A stretch of DNA of 64,000 nt from Dehalococcoidia bacterium (GCA_009838465.1 VXRN01000023.1:62001-126000); one strand, 5' to 3'. Shown: positions 34,883 through 44,072, counted from the first letter of the stretch. Program-made: numbers and translations. Notes: generated by a model from the sequence alone, not told the origin.

Positions 34883-35632
34883 TTGAAGCCAATCCGCGCC
34901 ATACTCTTCGATTCCGGCGAGGTGCTGATGCGGCCCATAGCCCCAGCTGACGCCCCACCTGAACAGCCATGGCGCAAGTATTTCCCGGGCCCGAACTTCG
35001 AGGCCATGGTTCAGGCCAAGTACCCGGGCATCAAATTGGACGGCCTGGATGACGCGATTCTTCTCGGTATGGAGGAACTGGACAGGCTTCACACGCAGCC
35101 GATATGGACTCCGGAAGAGGAAGTGGGACACTTCGACGAGTTCTATCGGATACTGCTGGATGCTTTAGGGGTCTCAGATCCTGGTCTGGCACATGAACTG
35201 GCGCGCGATCGAGTGTACGAACCAGAAATTGAACCTTACCCGGATGCGCTCGAAATTCTCGATAGACTTCATGATTCGGGTCTGGTCATGGGGGTATTGT
35301 CCGAGGCGTGGCCATCGCTGGAGCTCAATTATAGTCGGCTGGGTCTTCGTGACTACTTCGAGGCTTTCATAATTTCGGCGAATCATGGGACTCTGAAGGA
35401 CGATCCAAAATTGTTCTCAATAGCTCAGTCGCGCATGAATGTGCCTGCTGAAGAAACACTGTTTCTGGACGACTGGGCTCCCTACGTGCAGATCGCGATA
35501 GATTGCGGCTTTCAGGGGGCGGTGGTCGCCAGAGATCCAGGTGTCCCCCGGACTGAGGGACTCCCATACATAACCGACTTGACCGAGGTAGAAGAGTTGG
35601 CGCTCAGTAGGGCAGACGGACATCCGGGTTAG
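34883..35632 (+). CDS. HAD-superfamily hydrolase
   Basis: 249 aa from a TTG at 34883, chosen because AGGGAG lies six bases before it and because the protein then opens KPIRAILFDSGEVL, motif I with its nucleophile Asp. Motif II is VLSEAWPSLE, motif III lysine in LKDDPKLF, and motif IV FLDDWAPYVQIA. An upstream TTG at 34835 would add a non-conserved stretch. Probable phosphatase or phosphonatase-like enzyme with a helical cap; substrate unknown. Its 3' end overlaps the convergent SDR gene by 29 bp. Confidence 0.85.
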   Translation: MKPIRAILFDSGEVLMRPIAPADAPPEQPWRKYFPGPNFEAMVQAKYPGIKLDGLDDAILLGMEELDRLHTQPIWTPEEEVGHFDEFYRILLDALGVSDPGLAHELARDRVYEPEIEPYPDALEILDRLHDSGLVMGVLSEAWPSLELNYSRLGLRDYFEAFIISANHGTLKDDPKLFSIAQSRMNVPAEETLFLDDWAPYVQIAIDCGFQGAVVARDPGVPRTEGLPYITDLTEVEELALSRADGHPG

Positions 35633-36440
35633 ATCGGATGTAGCGCCCCTGCTTCACTCCCAGGTTCTCCTGCAACTGTGCAGTGAGGCCGCCGTCCACC
35701 ACCAGCGCATGTCCGGTGATGAAACTGGCCTCTTCCGAACACAGGAACACGATGGCGTTGGCTATATCAACCGGCCTTCCTGTGCGTCCGACAGGATACT
35801 GGTCCACGAAGAAATCCAGTCCGGCCTGATTGTCCTTCCAGCTTTCCTGCGCCCGTTCCGTTACGATGTGTCCCGGGCAGATGGCGTTTACCCTTATGCC
35901 GACTGGCCCCAGCTCAGTAGCCATTTGGCGAGTTATGCCGATGACCGCGTGCTTGCCGGTCTCGTAAATCAGCGCGCCGGGCGCGGCCAGCATCCCGTGT
36001 ACGGAAGATATGTTGACGATGCTTCCTCCGCCAGTGGCTTCCATGTGGGGAACGGCCTGCTTGGCTGCCAGGAAGTGCGCCTTTACGAGTATCCCCATGC
36101 CAGCGTCGAAGTTGGCCTCCGATATATCCGTTATCGGGCTGTTGCCACCCCATAGATCAGCCGAAACTGCGTTGTTGACAAGAATGTCGAGCCGTCCGAA
36201 CTCTTCCACAGCCCTCGCGACCATCGCCTCAATGTCTTGGGCGCGGCTCACGTCGGCGCGCATGGGTACGGCGCGTCCCCCGGTGTCCGCTATCGCGGCT
36301 GCGGTGGCGTTCGCGGTGTCCAGTTCCACGTCCGCTACCAGTACCGCGGCGCCCTCTTCAGCCAAGCGGCGAGATGTCGCACCGCCTATGCCCTGCGCTC
36401 CGCCCGTCACTATGGCGGCCTGTCCTGAGAGTCTGCTCAT
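35604..36440 (-). CDS. short-chain dehydrogenase/reductase
   Basis: 278 aa. NAD(P) loop TGGAQGIGG, NNAVSA after LDILV, catalytic Ser in IVNISSVHG and the YETGK catalytic pair, then ICPGHIVTE. AGGAG lies eight bases before the ATG at 36440; the frame stays open to 36605 but the added residues are not SDR-like. It would oxidise or reduce a hydroxyl or keto group of an unknown compound. It follows the ABM-domain gene by 34 bp, likely one transcript. Last 29 bp overlap the convergent HAD gene. Confidence 0.9.
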   Translation of the reverse strand: MSRLSGQAAIVTGGAQGIGGATSRRLAEEGAAVLVADVELDTANATAAAIADTGGRAVPMRADVSRAQDIEAMVARAVEEFGRLDILVNNAVSADLWGGNSPITDISEANFDAGMGILVKAHFLAAKQAVPHMEATGGGSIVNISSVHGMLAAPGALIYETGKHAVIGITRQMATELGPVGIRVNAICPGHIVTERAQESWKDNQAGLDFFVDQYPVGRTGRPVDIANAIVFLCSEEASFITGHALVVDGGLTAQLQENLGVKQGRYIRSNPDVRLPY

Positions 36441-36474
36441 CTTCCCGATCTCCTGTTGCCCTATTGCCTTCAGA

Positions 36475-36798
36475 CTAAACGTTGAAGCCGTAGTCGCGCT
36501 CCACCCGGGCCACACGCATCTTGTAGCTCTTGTAGTATGATTCGCGTCCACGCTTCTGGATGATGAGATGCTCGGCGAGTTCCTTGAATGCGCGTATAGT
36601 CTCATCGCTGTCCCAGTATGACACGGCGATGCTCAGGCCGTCGTCGCCCGCCGCTTCGATGCCCAGGAAGCCCGGATGCTCCTTGGCGAGTTCCAGTATG
36701 GTCTCGGTATCCTCGGCGTAACCTTCGTGGGCGCCGGTATGTGTGGACGAGAAAATCGCCGCGTAGTACGGTGGTTGCGGTGTGTTCGCCTGTGCCAT
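36475..36798 (-). CDS. ABM-domain protein (monooxygenase-like fold)
   Basis: 107 aa. YYAAIFSSTHTG...DTETILELAKEHPGFLGIEAAG...GLSIAVSYWDSDETIRAFKE is the ABM fold with the HPGFLG turn and the YW-x-S/D-x-E segment seen in heme-degrading and related proteins. Substrate unknown. It lies directly upstream of the SDR gene on the same strand and may assist it. Confidence 0.8.
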   Translation of the reverse strand: MAQANTPQPPYYAAIFSSTHTGAHEGYAEDTETILELAKEHPGFLGIEAAGDDGLSIAVSYWDSDETIRAFKELAEHLIIQKRGRESYYKSYKMRVARVERDYGFNV

Positions 36799-36859
36799 TG
36801 AAGGGCCTCCTACTTATACTGCGCCTGCATCATCTGCGCTCTATGCCGAGCGTGTCGGT

Positions 36860-37648
36860 TCATGGACCAAATGGCACGCCGAATACTTGGTCTGTGGACA
36901 AAAGGATTGCCCTGCGTGGCATTTCAAATTCCACGGGCTTATCTTCCAGCAGGGCCTTGGGTGTATCAACCAGCATCGCAATCGCCGCGTCGTATCCTAC
37001 TATGTCCGCCGCTTGCTCAAGACCAACGTCCATACGGGGAGACCTTCCGCCCGTCGCCTGGTGAGTGTCGCTGGACATTACGTGAGCCATGCGTTGTTTC
37101 AAAAGGTCGTGGGTGAATCTCCGCACTTCCTCTCCCCAGAATCCTATCACGCTGCCCGACGTAATCTGACTAAGCATTCCCTTCTCTATGAATTTTCTGA
37201 GCATTTCCGGGTCGTCCTGGAATGCCTCGATGCGCTCAGGGTGCGCGAGCACGGGAACAAGTCCCATGTCCTGTACCTCCGAGAGCGTATCCTCGATGAA
37301 GTCCGGCCTGCCGAAGAACGGCATCTCTATCAGTATGTAGCGCGTGCCGTTCATGGGTAGCGCGCGACCAGCTTCTATCTCCGCGGGCAGGTCTGTGTCG
37401 AGGTGGTTCTCCATGCCCAGGACGAGAGACAACTCGACGCCGTGGTCTCGGTTCTGTGCGTTCATATTCAAGATAAGCGTGTGGAGGTGACCGACCGACC
37501 AGTTCTCGGTTACGTCCTTACGATGCGGGGTTGCCAGCACGACCTTCGTGCCTGTTTCTGCGGCAACCCGGCTCATAGCGAGGGTATCCTGCGGTGTGAC
37601 TGCGCCGTCATCAACTCCGGGCAGGATATGGGCGTGAAGATCGTACAT
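36860..37648 (-). CDS. PHP-family phosphoesterase, CpsB/YwqE-like
   Basis: 262 aa. Opens MYDLHAHILPGVDDGA, the metal site of the CpsB/YwqE tyrosine-phosphatase branch of PHP; ATPHRK, VLGMENHL, LAHPER and SSDTH supply the other ligands. In Firmicutes these proteins dephosphorylate capsule tyrosine kinases, but no kinase or capsule genes are near. Its ATG overlaps by one base the stop of the PIG-L deacetylase gene (TGATG), so the two are translationally coupled, which suggests a shared pathway. Confidence 0.85.
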   Translation of the reverse strand: MYDLHAHILPGVDDGAVTPQDTLAMSRVAAETGTKVVLATPHRKDVTENWSVGHLHTLILNMNAQNRDHGVELSLVLGMENHLDTDLPAEIEAGRALPMNGTRYILIEMPFFGRPDFIEDTLSEVQDMGLVPVLAHPERIEAFQDDPEMLRKFIEKGMLSQITSGSVIGFWGEEVRRFTHDLLKQRMAHVMSSDTHQATGGRSPRMDVGLEQAADIVGYDAAIAMLVDTPKALLEDKPVEFEMPRRAILLSTDQVFGVPFGP

Positions 37649-38343
37649 CAGCTTCGTATATTTATCCGCAGGAATCCTTCGGCGTAGGGCACATCCGTCC
37701 TCTCTCCGGTTCTGCGCGCGCTCGCGCGGATGAAATCACCCACGTCGCCGTCTTCGGAACCGACCTGCGATGCGTGCTTCTTCAGAGCGGTGATTTTCTT
37801 CTCGATGGTGTCGGTGATCTCGATGAAGGTGTCGGGATTTTCCGTTCCCCAGAACAGCACGTCGCCCGCCTTGTGCGTCTCCAAGCCCTCACGCTCATGC
37901 TCGGGATAGTGTAGGCGGTCGCGCGCATAGGGGAAAACGGCGTCCATCGTAACCTGGCCGCAGATGCGGTGGTCGCGGTGCAGGTAGAACGACCGCCTGT
38001 GGGGGTCAGGGCAAAGAACCACATCCGGCTTGAATCTGCGTATGGCGTGAACCAACTGTCCCCTGAACTCTGAGCTGTCCTCCAGTGCTCCATCAGGATG
38101 TCTCAGGTAAACGACCTCCTTCACACCTAGTATGGCTGCGGCTTCCGCCTGCTCGCGCTCGCGTATCTCGGCGAGACGCTCGGAGGTCATATCCGGTTCC
38201 TGGGAGCCTTTGTCTCCGTTTGTGCAGAGGACGTAGAATACCTCCGTTCCCTGCGCTATCCAACTTGCCACCGTACCGCCGCATCCTATCTCCGCGTCGT
38301 CGGGATGGGGAGTTACGACAAGGGCTCTTTCGGGTCTGTCCAT
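37648..38343 (-). CDS. PIG-L / LmbE-family deacetylase
   Basis: 231 aa. The zinc site PHPDDAEIGCGG (residues 12-23) and the later YLHRDHRICG give the His-Asp-Asp-His set of N-acetylglucosaminyl deacetylases such as MshB, BshB and GlcNAc-PI deacetylase. It would remove an acetyl group from an N-acetylglucosamine conjugate. With inositol-lipid genes elsewhere in the window, a GlcNAc-inositol or thiol cofactor substrate is possible but unproven. Coupled to the PHP gene; an NAD-dependent dehydrogenase gene lies 30 bp upstream. Confidence 0.88.
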   Translation of the reverse strand: MDRPERALVVTPHPDDAEIGCGGTVASWIAQGTEVFYVLCTNGDKGSQEPDMTSERLAEIREREQAEAAAILGVKEVVYLRHPDGALEDSSEFRGQLVHAIRRFKPDVVLCPDPHRRSFYLHRDHRICGQVTMDAVFPYARDRLHYPEHEREGLETHKAGDVLFWGTENPDTFIEITDTIEKKITALKKHASQVGSEDGDVGDFIRASARRTGERTDVPYAEGFLRINIRS

Positions 38344-38373
38344 GGTGTTTTATCCCTTGTTGGTTTTTAGTCG

Positions 38374-39279
38374 TTAGTTCTCGGATTCTCGTTCGGGGCC
38401 GACTATTTCGACGCCCGCGCGCTCTTCCTGGACGATGGCGACCGCCCCGGCTGCCATCTTACCCAAGCCCTTGTTCTGCCCCGCGATGTATCGCTGCTGG
38501 GAGACATTGGACATCTCCATAGGCACGCGCAATTCGCGTCCAAGTTGGGTAGCGAGTCCGACATCCTTCGCGGCAAGGTCGAGCTGGAAGCCGGGCTCGA
38601 AGTTGCGCTGGAAAATCCCATTGGGGAATCCGTGCATACTCGACGTGTTTCCCGAACTCTTCGACACCGCCTCGTAGAGCGTCTGCGCCTCCACGCCCCA
38701 CTTCACGCCCATGGTAAACGCTTCGGACAGCAGCACTCCCACGCTCAGGCCGACGAGATTATTCACGATCTTGCAGACCGCGCCCGACCCGATGGGGCCG
38801 CAGTACATCGTCTGGTTTCCGATGAGGTCGAGTACAGGCTTGAATTCGTCATAGGCGGCGCGGTCGCCGCCGACCATTACGCAAAGCGTGCCCGCCTCCG
38901 CTCCGCCGGTCCCGCCCGATACCGGAGCGTCGAGCACTCTGAGACCGCTGGCCTCGGCGCGAGCGGCGATTCGCAGTATGGTTGATGGGTCTGTTGTGCT
39001 GAGATCGAAGTAGGCCGCGCCCCTGCGCGCTCCGCTCAAGATACCACCTTCCCCCGATGCAACATCCTCAACGATCTGCGGTGTCGGCAGTGAGGTGAAG
39101 ATGACGTCCGCATCTTCGGACGCTTCGCGCGGGCTGTTGGCCCATGTCGCTCCAAGGGACAGAAGCTCGTCGGCGGCCTCCCTGCTGATGTCATACACAG
39201 TCGTATCGTGTCCGCCATTTAGCACGTTTCGCGCCATGTGGCGTCCCATGAACCCGACGCCTACGAATCCTACTTTCAT
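38374..39279 (-). CDS. 3-hydroxyisobutyrate dehydrogenase-family oxidoreductase
   Basis: 301 aa. NAD(P) loop MKVGFVGVGFMGRHMARN, substrate loop DAPVSGGTGGAEAGTL, catalytic Lys in GSGAVCKIVNN and the C-terminal KDVGLATQLGRE segment. Members oxidise beta-hydroxy acids (3-hydroxyisobutyrate, tartronate semialdehyde and others). GAGAGG precedes the ATG at 39279; the longer frame from 39321 has no conserved residues. It is upstream of the deacetylase on the same strand, 30 bp away. Confidence 0.92.
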   Translation of the reverse strand: MKVGFVGVGFMGRHMARNVLNGGHDTTVYDISREAADELLSLGATWANSPREASEDADVIFTSLPTPQIVEDVASGEGGILSGARRGAAYFDLSTTDPSTILRIAARAEASGLRVLDAPVSGGTGGAEAGTLCVMVGGDRAAYDEFKPVLDLIGNQTMYCGPIGSGAVCKIVNNLVGLSVGVLLSEAFTMGVKWGVEAQTLYEAVSKSSGNTSSMHGFPNGIFQRNFEPGFQLDLAAKDVGLATQLGRELRVPMEMSNVSQQRYIAGQNKGLGKMAAGAVAIVQEERAGVEIVGPERESEN

Positions 39280-39386
39280 TTCTACGACCTCTCTGGGCTG
39301 AATGGGGCGGTAGGCCCGCATAGTATGTTACTTGCAGAAAGGCGGGCGCGCAAATGTGTGTGGTGTGATTAACGCCAACGCGCTGT

Positions 39387-40817
39387 CTATCGAATCGGCG
39401 GCCTGCGTGTATGCCAGGAAGTAGCTTGCTGGTAGGCGTGCGCTATTCTCAGCACCGTCCCCTCGTCGAACGGCTTTCCGCCTATCTGCATACCCAGCGG
39501 CAGTCCGACTCCATCCTCGGCGGTAAATCCACAGCAAATGGAGAGCGCGGGTCCGCCGACCATGCTGAACAATCCACGATAGCTGGAGTCTGTGAGCGCG
39601 GCCTCAGCTTCTTCCATGCTACCCAGATGGGGGTCAAATTCCATTACCTGGGCAGGAGCGGATGTAGTCGGCAATAGCAGAACATCTACGGCGTTCAGTA
39701 ACTCGAGGGCCTGCTTGCGTATCATCGCCCGCAATTTCTGAGCTTTGTGATATACAGATGCTGGAATCAACTCTGCGGTCAGCATTTGAACACGGTTGAG
39801 GTGGGCGAAGTCATCCGGCCTGCGCCGTATCCGTTCGGGATTCAGTCCGGCGTGTTCTACCGCGATGATCACATGACTCGCGACGCCGGCGAGATGTGCC
39901 AGCGGCAGAGAAATTTTACTTACGTCCGCGCCCAGATCGGCAAGCGTATCCGCAGCGGCTGCTACCGCTTCGAGTACTGGCGGCGCAGCCGTAGATTGAG
40001 CAGGGTCGCAGAACTCCTCGACCAGCCCGATTTTGACGCCGGCTATGTCGCCGGTTAGTTGTGCTTGGTAGTTGGGTACGGGTGCATTCCAAGAATAGGG
40101 GTCCCTGGAGTCGTGTCCCGCAATTATGCCCAGTGTGGCGGAGCAGTCCTCTACTGTCCGCGACATAGGCCCAACCGTGTCCAGAGACCATGCTACTCTC
40201 TCTACGCCGAATCTACTGACTCTACCCCAGGACGGCCTGAGTCCTACGAGTCCACATTTAGCCGAAGGATTTCTGATCGAGCCGCCCGTGTCTTCCCCAA
40301 GGGATGTTGCGCACATGAACGCGGCAGTGGCGGCTCCCGACCCATTGCTGGACGATCCTGCGTCGCGCGTCAAGTCCCAAGGATTTCTTGTGGCTCCGAA
40401 GGCCGATGATGTCGGCCCTCCGAATGCGAGTTCCGCCATGTTCGTCTTGCCGACCATCACGGCGCCTGCCTGCTTCAGTCTGTGGACAGCCGTGGCGTCC
40501 TCAGGCGGAACGAAGTCGGCGCTGAACTTGGAACCGCTGGTCGTCAATATCCCCGCTGTATGAATCTGGTCCTTCACCGCCACAGGGACGCCGTGCAGGG
40601 GGCTCCTGTGGGTTCCTGCCGCAATCTCGGCCTCGGCTTGGCGAGCGGATTCCATCGCGTGATCGGCGGGGACTGTGATGAAGGCATTCAGCTGGGGCTC
40701 CACCTTCTCGATGCGTCTCAGGTATGCCTCAGTAGCCTCTACCGGAGAGATCTCCTTGCGACCGATGTACCGCCCCAGTTCGGTTGCGGACAGGAATACA
40801 ACTTCGTTAATGTCCAT
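39387..40817 (-). CDS. amidase-signature enzyme (GatA/AtzE-like)
   Basis: 476 aa. Catalytic K82 in VAVKDQIHTAG, the cis-Ser region GSSSNGSG (residues 154-161) and the nucleophile S180 in EDTGGSIRNPS: a complete amidase triad. Opening LSATELGRYIGRKEISPVEATEAYLRRI is GatA-like. The partner gene just upstream encodes a 62-residue GatC-like protein and overlaps by one base (TGATG). There is no gatB in the window, so this is likely a small-molecule amidase with a GatC-like helper, as in the AtzE-AtzG carboxybiuret hydrolase, rather than the tRNA amidotransferase. Confidence 0.88.
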   Translation of the reverse strand: MDINEVVFLSATELGRYIGRKEISPVEATEAYLRRIEKVEPQLNAFITVPADHAMESARQAEAEIAAGTHRSPLHGVPVAVKDQIHTAGILTTSGSKFSADFVPPEDATAVHRLKQAGAVMVGKTNMAELAFGGPTSSAFGATRNPWDLTRDAGSSSNGSGAATAAFMCATSLGEDTGGSIRNPSAKCGLVGLRPSWGRVSRFGVERVAWSLDTVGPMSRTVEDCSATLGIIAGHDSRDPYSWNAPVPNYQAQLTGDIAGVKIGLVEEFCDPAQSTAAPPVLEAVAAAADTLADLGADVSKISLPLAHLAGVASHVIIAVEHAGLNPERIRRRPDDFAHLNRVQMLTAELIPASVYHKAQKLRAMIRKQALELLNAVDVLLLPTTSAPAQVMEFDPHLGSMEEAEAALTDSSYRGLFSMVGGPALSICCGFTAEDGVGLPLGMQIGGKPFDEGTVLRIAHAYQQATSWHTRRPPIR

Positions 40818-41005
40818 CAACCAGAATCCTGCGGGATTATGATAGGCAACGGTTCCTGGGTGTTCAGATCCGGGACGTCAATATCCTTCATCGCTTTCAT
40901 AATCGCGTTGAGGTTATAGTAAACCTCAGTGAGTTCCGGCTCGCATATCTCTAAGCCCGCGACCTTTCCAAGGGCATGTATTTCTTCCTTGCTTAAACTG
41001 CTCAT
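40817..41005 (-). CDS. GatC-like small subunit (AtzG-type) of the amidase
   Basis: 62 aa, shorter than a typical GatC of about 95. LSKEEIHALGKVAGLEI is the first helix of GatC, followed by YNLNAIMKAMKDIDVPDLNT. The C-terminal half of GatC that bridges to GatB is missing, as in AtzG. Coupling to the amidase by a one-base overlap shows that the two work together. GatC proteins wrap around GatA; this one probably stabilises or completes the amidase. Confidence 0.8.
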   Translation of the reverse strand: MSSLSKEEIHALGKVAGLEICEPELTEVYYNLNAIMKAMKDIDVPDLNTQEPLPIIIPQDSG

Positions 41006-41286
41006 ACCTGTTCCCCTTTTGCGGACACATCACATAGAGTCGTCGGTATGCTAACACACAGGAATAATAAGCATCGCCCGGCGGTCAGAACCCAGAAGCT
41101 ATGCGACACTTGGCTGGAACTGTGCGGTTGCCTTCCTATGCCAGATATAGGGTGGAGTCCTGAATCCAACTTCCGCGCTCCCGCATCCAACCAACAAGAA
41201 CCGCGAAAACGAACCATCTCGTAAACTATTCAGCCGGCATCGCTTACCAGGCCTTCCTCCAAACGCTGCGAAAGACAGGATCTCCA

Positions 41287-42627
41287 ATGCACAAGAGAAT
41301 ATCAGCCAGAATCTATACCCTGACAGCATTCCTCATAGCGGCGCTGGCGGCATTAGCCATCGCCTGCTCATCGGATGGCGACGGCGCGCCTCCTGCCGCA
41401 CCAGTACCCACAACTCCGCCCACCGCGGCTCCCGCCGTTCAGCCTACCACTCCACCCGAATCGCCTACGGCGACGCCGGTTCCACCCACCGCGACGCCCG
41501 AGCCCACCTCGATGCCGGCTCCGCAGGCGATGGAACATCCGGCGGCTCCTGACCTTCTTCGAACAGGCGGATGGGTAAACTCCGAACCGTTCACGCTCGA
41601 CGAGATGCAGGAAGAGGGCAAAGTAGTTCTCATTGACTTCTGGACTTACACCTGCATCAACTGTATCCGTACTTTGCCTTACTTGAGAGATTGGCATGAG
41701 AAGTACGCCGACCACGGGCTCGTCATCCTCGGCGTCCACACCCCTGAATTTGCCTTCGAGCATGAGTATGACAACGTGGTCGAGGCGGTGGGCAAGTTCG
41801 AGCTCGAATACCCAATCGTGCAGGATAACGAATTCGGAACATGGCGCGCTTTCAATAACCGCTACTGGCCTGCCAAGTATCTCATTGATCACAACGGCAA
41901 CATTCGGTATATGCACTTCGGAGAGGGCGCATACGACGAAACCGAAATGAAGATCCGGGACATTCTGACCGAAGCGGGCTTCGATGTCAGTAGCGTCGCC
42001 GCAGGCTCCGACCCCGGTCCCGCACGCGCCGAGGGATCAAGGGTCGCGACCATTGAGGAAAGCCAGACGCGTGAACTCTATGCGGGATACGAAAGAAACT
42101 ACGGCGCTCTTATGGCGCAGCAAGTGCCGCCGTATGTGAGACACGTCGAGTACTATGAAGCCCCCGACGCCAGGGTCATGTACGAAGACCCTGGCGAGTA
42201 CATAAACCACTTTCTGTACCTGAACGGTCTATGGCTCAACACACTGGAAAGTATCGTCCACGCTCGAGAGACGGAAGACTACGAAGACTACATAGCGTTG
42301 AAATTCTACGGAACGAGCGTGAACGTGGTTATGTCGCCCGAATCCCACGGCGAAGGGGAAGAAGGTGGCGTGCCCGGTGAGCCCTACCAGGTCAGAATCT
42401 ACCTAGATGACGGTCCAGTGCCGGAGGAACAGGCAGGCAAGGACATCATGTACGACTCGGAAGGAAACAGCTTCGTCAATGTTGATGAGTCCCGGATGTA
42501 CTTCCTCGTAAACAAAGAGGAGTTTGGGGGTGGGGAACTAAGGCTGACTTCCAACTCGCCGGACTTCACGGTCTTCGCATTTACGTTCGGCTCGTATGAA
42601 GGTGGCGAGCCGGGCAGAAATTCCTGA
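41287..42627 (+). CDS. thioredoxin-fold (TlpA/DipZ-C-like) lipoprotein
   Basis: 446 aa. Signal peptide with a lipobox ending in C27 (ALAIAC), then a Pro/Thr-rich linker (residues 32-80), then a thioredoxin domain with C123-I-N-C126 in FWTYTCINCIRTLP, and a C-terminal beta-rich domain from about residue 245, like the carbohydrate-binding-like domain at the end of DipZ proteins. It sits on the outer face of the membrane and should reduce or oxidise thiols. Six bases separate it from the next lipoprotein gene. CcmA/CcmB lie on the opposite strand beyond, which suggests cytochrome c or envelope redox work. Confidence 0.88.
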   Translation: MHKRISARIYTLTAFLIAALAALAIACSSDGDGAPPAAPVPTTPPTAAPAVQPTTPPESPTATPVPPTATPEPTSMPAPQAMEHPAAPDLLRTGGWVNSEPFTLDEMQEEGKVVLIDFWTYTCINCIRTLPYLRDWHEKYADHGLVILGVHTPEFAFEHEYDNVVEAVGKFELEYPIVQDNEFGTWRAFNNRYWPAKYLIDHNGNIRYMHFGEGAYDETEMKIRDILTEAGFDVSSVAAGSDPGPARAEGSRVATIEESQTRELYAGYERNYGALMAQQVPPYVRHVEYYEAPDARVMYEDPGEYINHFLYLNGLWLNTLESIVHARETEDYEDYIALKFYGTSVNVVMSPESHGEGEEGGVPGEPYQVRIYLDDGPVPEEQAGKDIMYDSEGNSFVNVDESRMYFLVNKEEFGGGELRLTSNSPDFTVFAFTFGSYEGGEPGRNS

Positions 42628-42633
42628 CGCAAG

Positions 42634-43605
42634 ATGTTTCTCCAAAGAATGACTTCCCGACAACTATTCGAGACTGCCCCTATACTTCTGCTTACTTTGT
42701 TTGGGGCGCTGATCGTCGCTTGTTCTCAACCCTCTGAAAGTACACCGAATTTTCCAACAACTCCGTCCGCGAGCGCAGCCCCTCCGGAGGAAATTCCTCT
42801 AATCAAGGGTCCTGTTTCGGAAGACGGACTCCAGGCCATCTTCGCTACGCCGGACATCTCCACGGGCAGGCACCGGATTGCCTTCGCGCTTACGTCCCAG
42901 ACTGGATTGGTGAAGGCTCCGTCGGCAACCGTCCAGTCTTTCTATGAGCCTCAAGGGGACGCGCTTGACGATCCTGTACAGACGGCGTTGGCCCTGTTCC
43001 ATCCCTTCCCGCTGGTGGAGCGTGGCCTGTACGTTACGAAGCTGAATTTTGATCAGCCTGGTGAATGGACCATCCGTGCAACTGCGCTTGGAGACGACGG
43101 ACTTCCTAAGAAGGCGACTCTCTCCTTCGACGTGCCGGAAGAGACCCACGCGCCATCGGTTGGCGACCCTGCGCTCCCAAGTCGCAGCAAGACAGCGAAG
43201 GATGTCGAGCGACTGTCCCAACTCACCACTGGCTCGATGCAGGATGAGGACCTGTACCAGGTATCCATCGCTGAGGCGATAGAGAACGGCCTGCCGACTG
43301 TCATTGTTATGGCGAGTCCCGCGTTCTGCACCAACGCGGTCTGCGGACCACAGGTCGAGGTTCTGAGAGACCTGAAGAACGAGTTTCCCGACCAGGCCAA
43401 CTTCGTCCACATTGACTACTACGACAATCCCGAAGAGATCCAAGGCGACCTGGGCCGCGCCGTCCTGTCCCCCGTTGCGAGGGAGTGGAACATCCCCAGC
43501 ACCGAGTGGTCGTTCGTAATAGATAGAGATGGCGTCATATCCGGGCGGTTCGAGGGATTCACACCCCTCGAAGAACTCCGCCAGGCACTCAAGAGGGTTC
43601 TCTAA
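42634..43605 (+). CDS. thioredoxin-fold lipoprotein with C-x4-C motif
   Basis: 323 aa. Hydrophobic leader and lipobox with C30 (ALIVAC). Residues 60-170 form a beta-sandwich-like domain (HRIAFALTS...PGEWTIRATAL). Residues 205-323 are thioredoxin-like, with C232 and C237 in SPAFCTNAVCGPQ, an unusual C-x4-C in place of CxxC, and a WSFVIDRDGVISGRFEG strand. It follows the TlpA-like lipoprotein on the same transcript. Possible role: copper or disulfide handling outside the cell, as in Sco-like proteins; this is inferred. Overlaps the end of the JAMM gene by four bases. Confidence 0.82.
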   Translation: MFLQRMTSRQLFETAPILLLTLFGALIVACSQPSESTPNFPTTPSASAAPPEEIPLIKGPVSEDGLQAIFATPDISTGRHRIAFALTSQTGLVKAPSATVQSFYEPQGDALDDPVQTALALFHPFPLVERGLYVTKLNFDQPGEWTIRATALGDDGLPKKATLSFDVPEETHAPSVGDPALPSRSKTAKDVERLSQLTTGSMQDEDLYQVSIAEAIENGLPTVIVMASPAFCTNAVCGPQVEVLRDLKNEFPDQANFVHIDYYDNPEEIQGDLGRAVLSPVAREWNIPSTEWSFVIDRDGVISGRFEGFTPLEELRQALKRVL

Positions 43606-44072
43606 ATCTCTGCGCCCCGAAACTCTGCCACCGGCTCGAATCGCCTTACTGAGTCGTCCCACTCAAAGAGACGGGCTTCTACGACCCGGTCTGCGTCAAT
43701 CCCGACCACAAGTTGCTTCACAGGGTATGCAGGGCCGTCACCCCAGGGGTCGGTAGCGACGCGCCGGTCGGTCTCTGAGAAGTAGGCCCGTCCGTTTGGA
43801 TGAGAGTGGTAAATCACCAGTGGAGGCTCCTCACCATCGAGAGTGCGATTCAATTCGAGCAGATCGTCGCCATCTATGACATACGCGGTCTCCGCCGTCC
43901 GGTCTGAGGCTGTAGGGTGAGTCGCAGGGGCGTAGGCGTTCGTCGCCCGCCGAACTCGCGCGGCCTCTTCACTGTCTCTGGATCCTGTCAGCCAGCCGCA
44001 GCATTCGTTTGGAAACTCGTCGCGTGCATGTCCGTATATTTCTTGCAGGACGTCGTTGGGGATTCTGGTCAT
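43602..44072 (-). CDS. JAMM/MPN-family metalloprotease
   Basis: 156 aa. The JAMM site is complete: E23 in NECCG, H89-S-H91-P, S99 and D102 (H-x-H-x7-S-x2-D). Bacterial members remove ubiquitin-like sulfur carriers or act on cysteine-linked proteins (Mec+/CysO type), and some stand alone. No ubiquitin-like gene is near. It lies seven bases after ccmB on the same strand and probably shares its transcript, an unusual pairing. Confidence 0.87.
   Translation of the reverse strand: MTRIPNDVLQEIYGHARDEFPNECCGWLTGSRDSEEAARVRRATNAYAPATHPTASDRTAETAYVIDGDDLLELNRTLDGEEPPLVIYHSHPNGRAYFSETDRRVATDPWGDGPAYPVKQLVVGIDADRVVEARLFEWDDSVRRFEPVAEFRGAEI

Noticed and set aside
42799-43662. 287-codon open frame on the minus strand
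   Set aside because: Antisense to the C-x4-C lipoprotein, which has a clear signal and lipobox.
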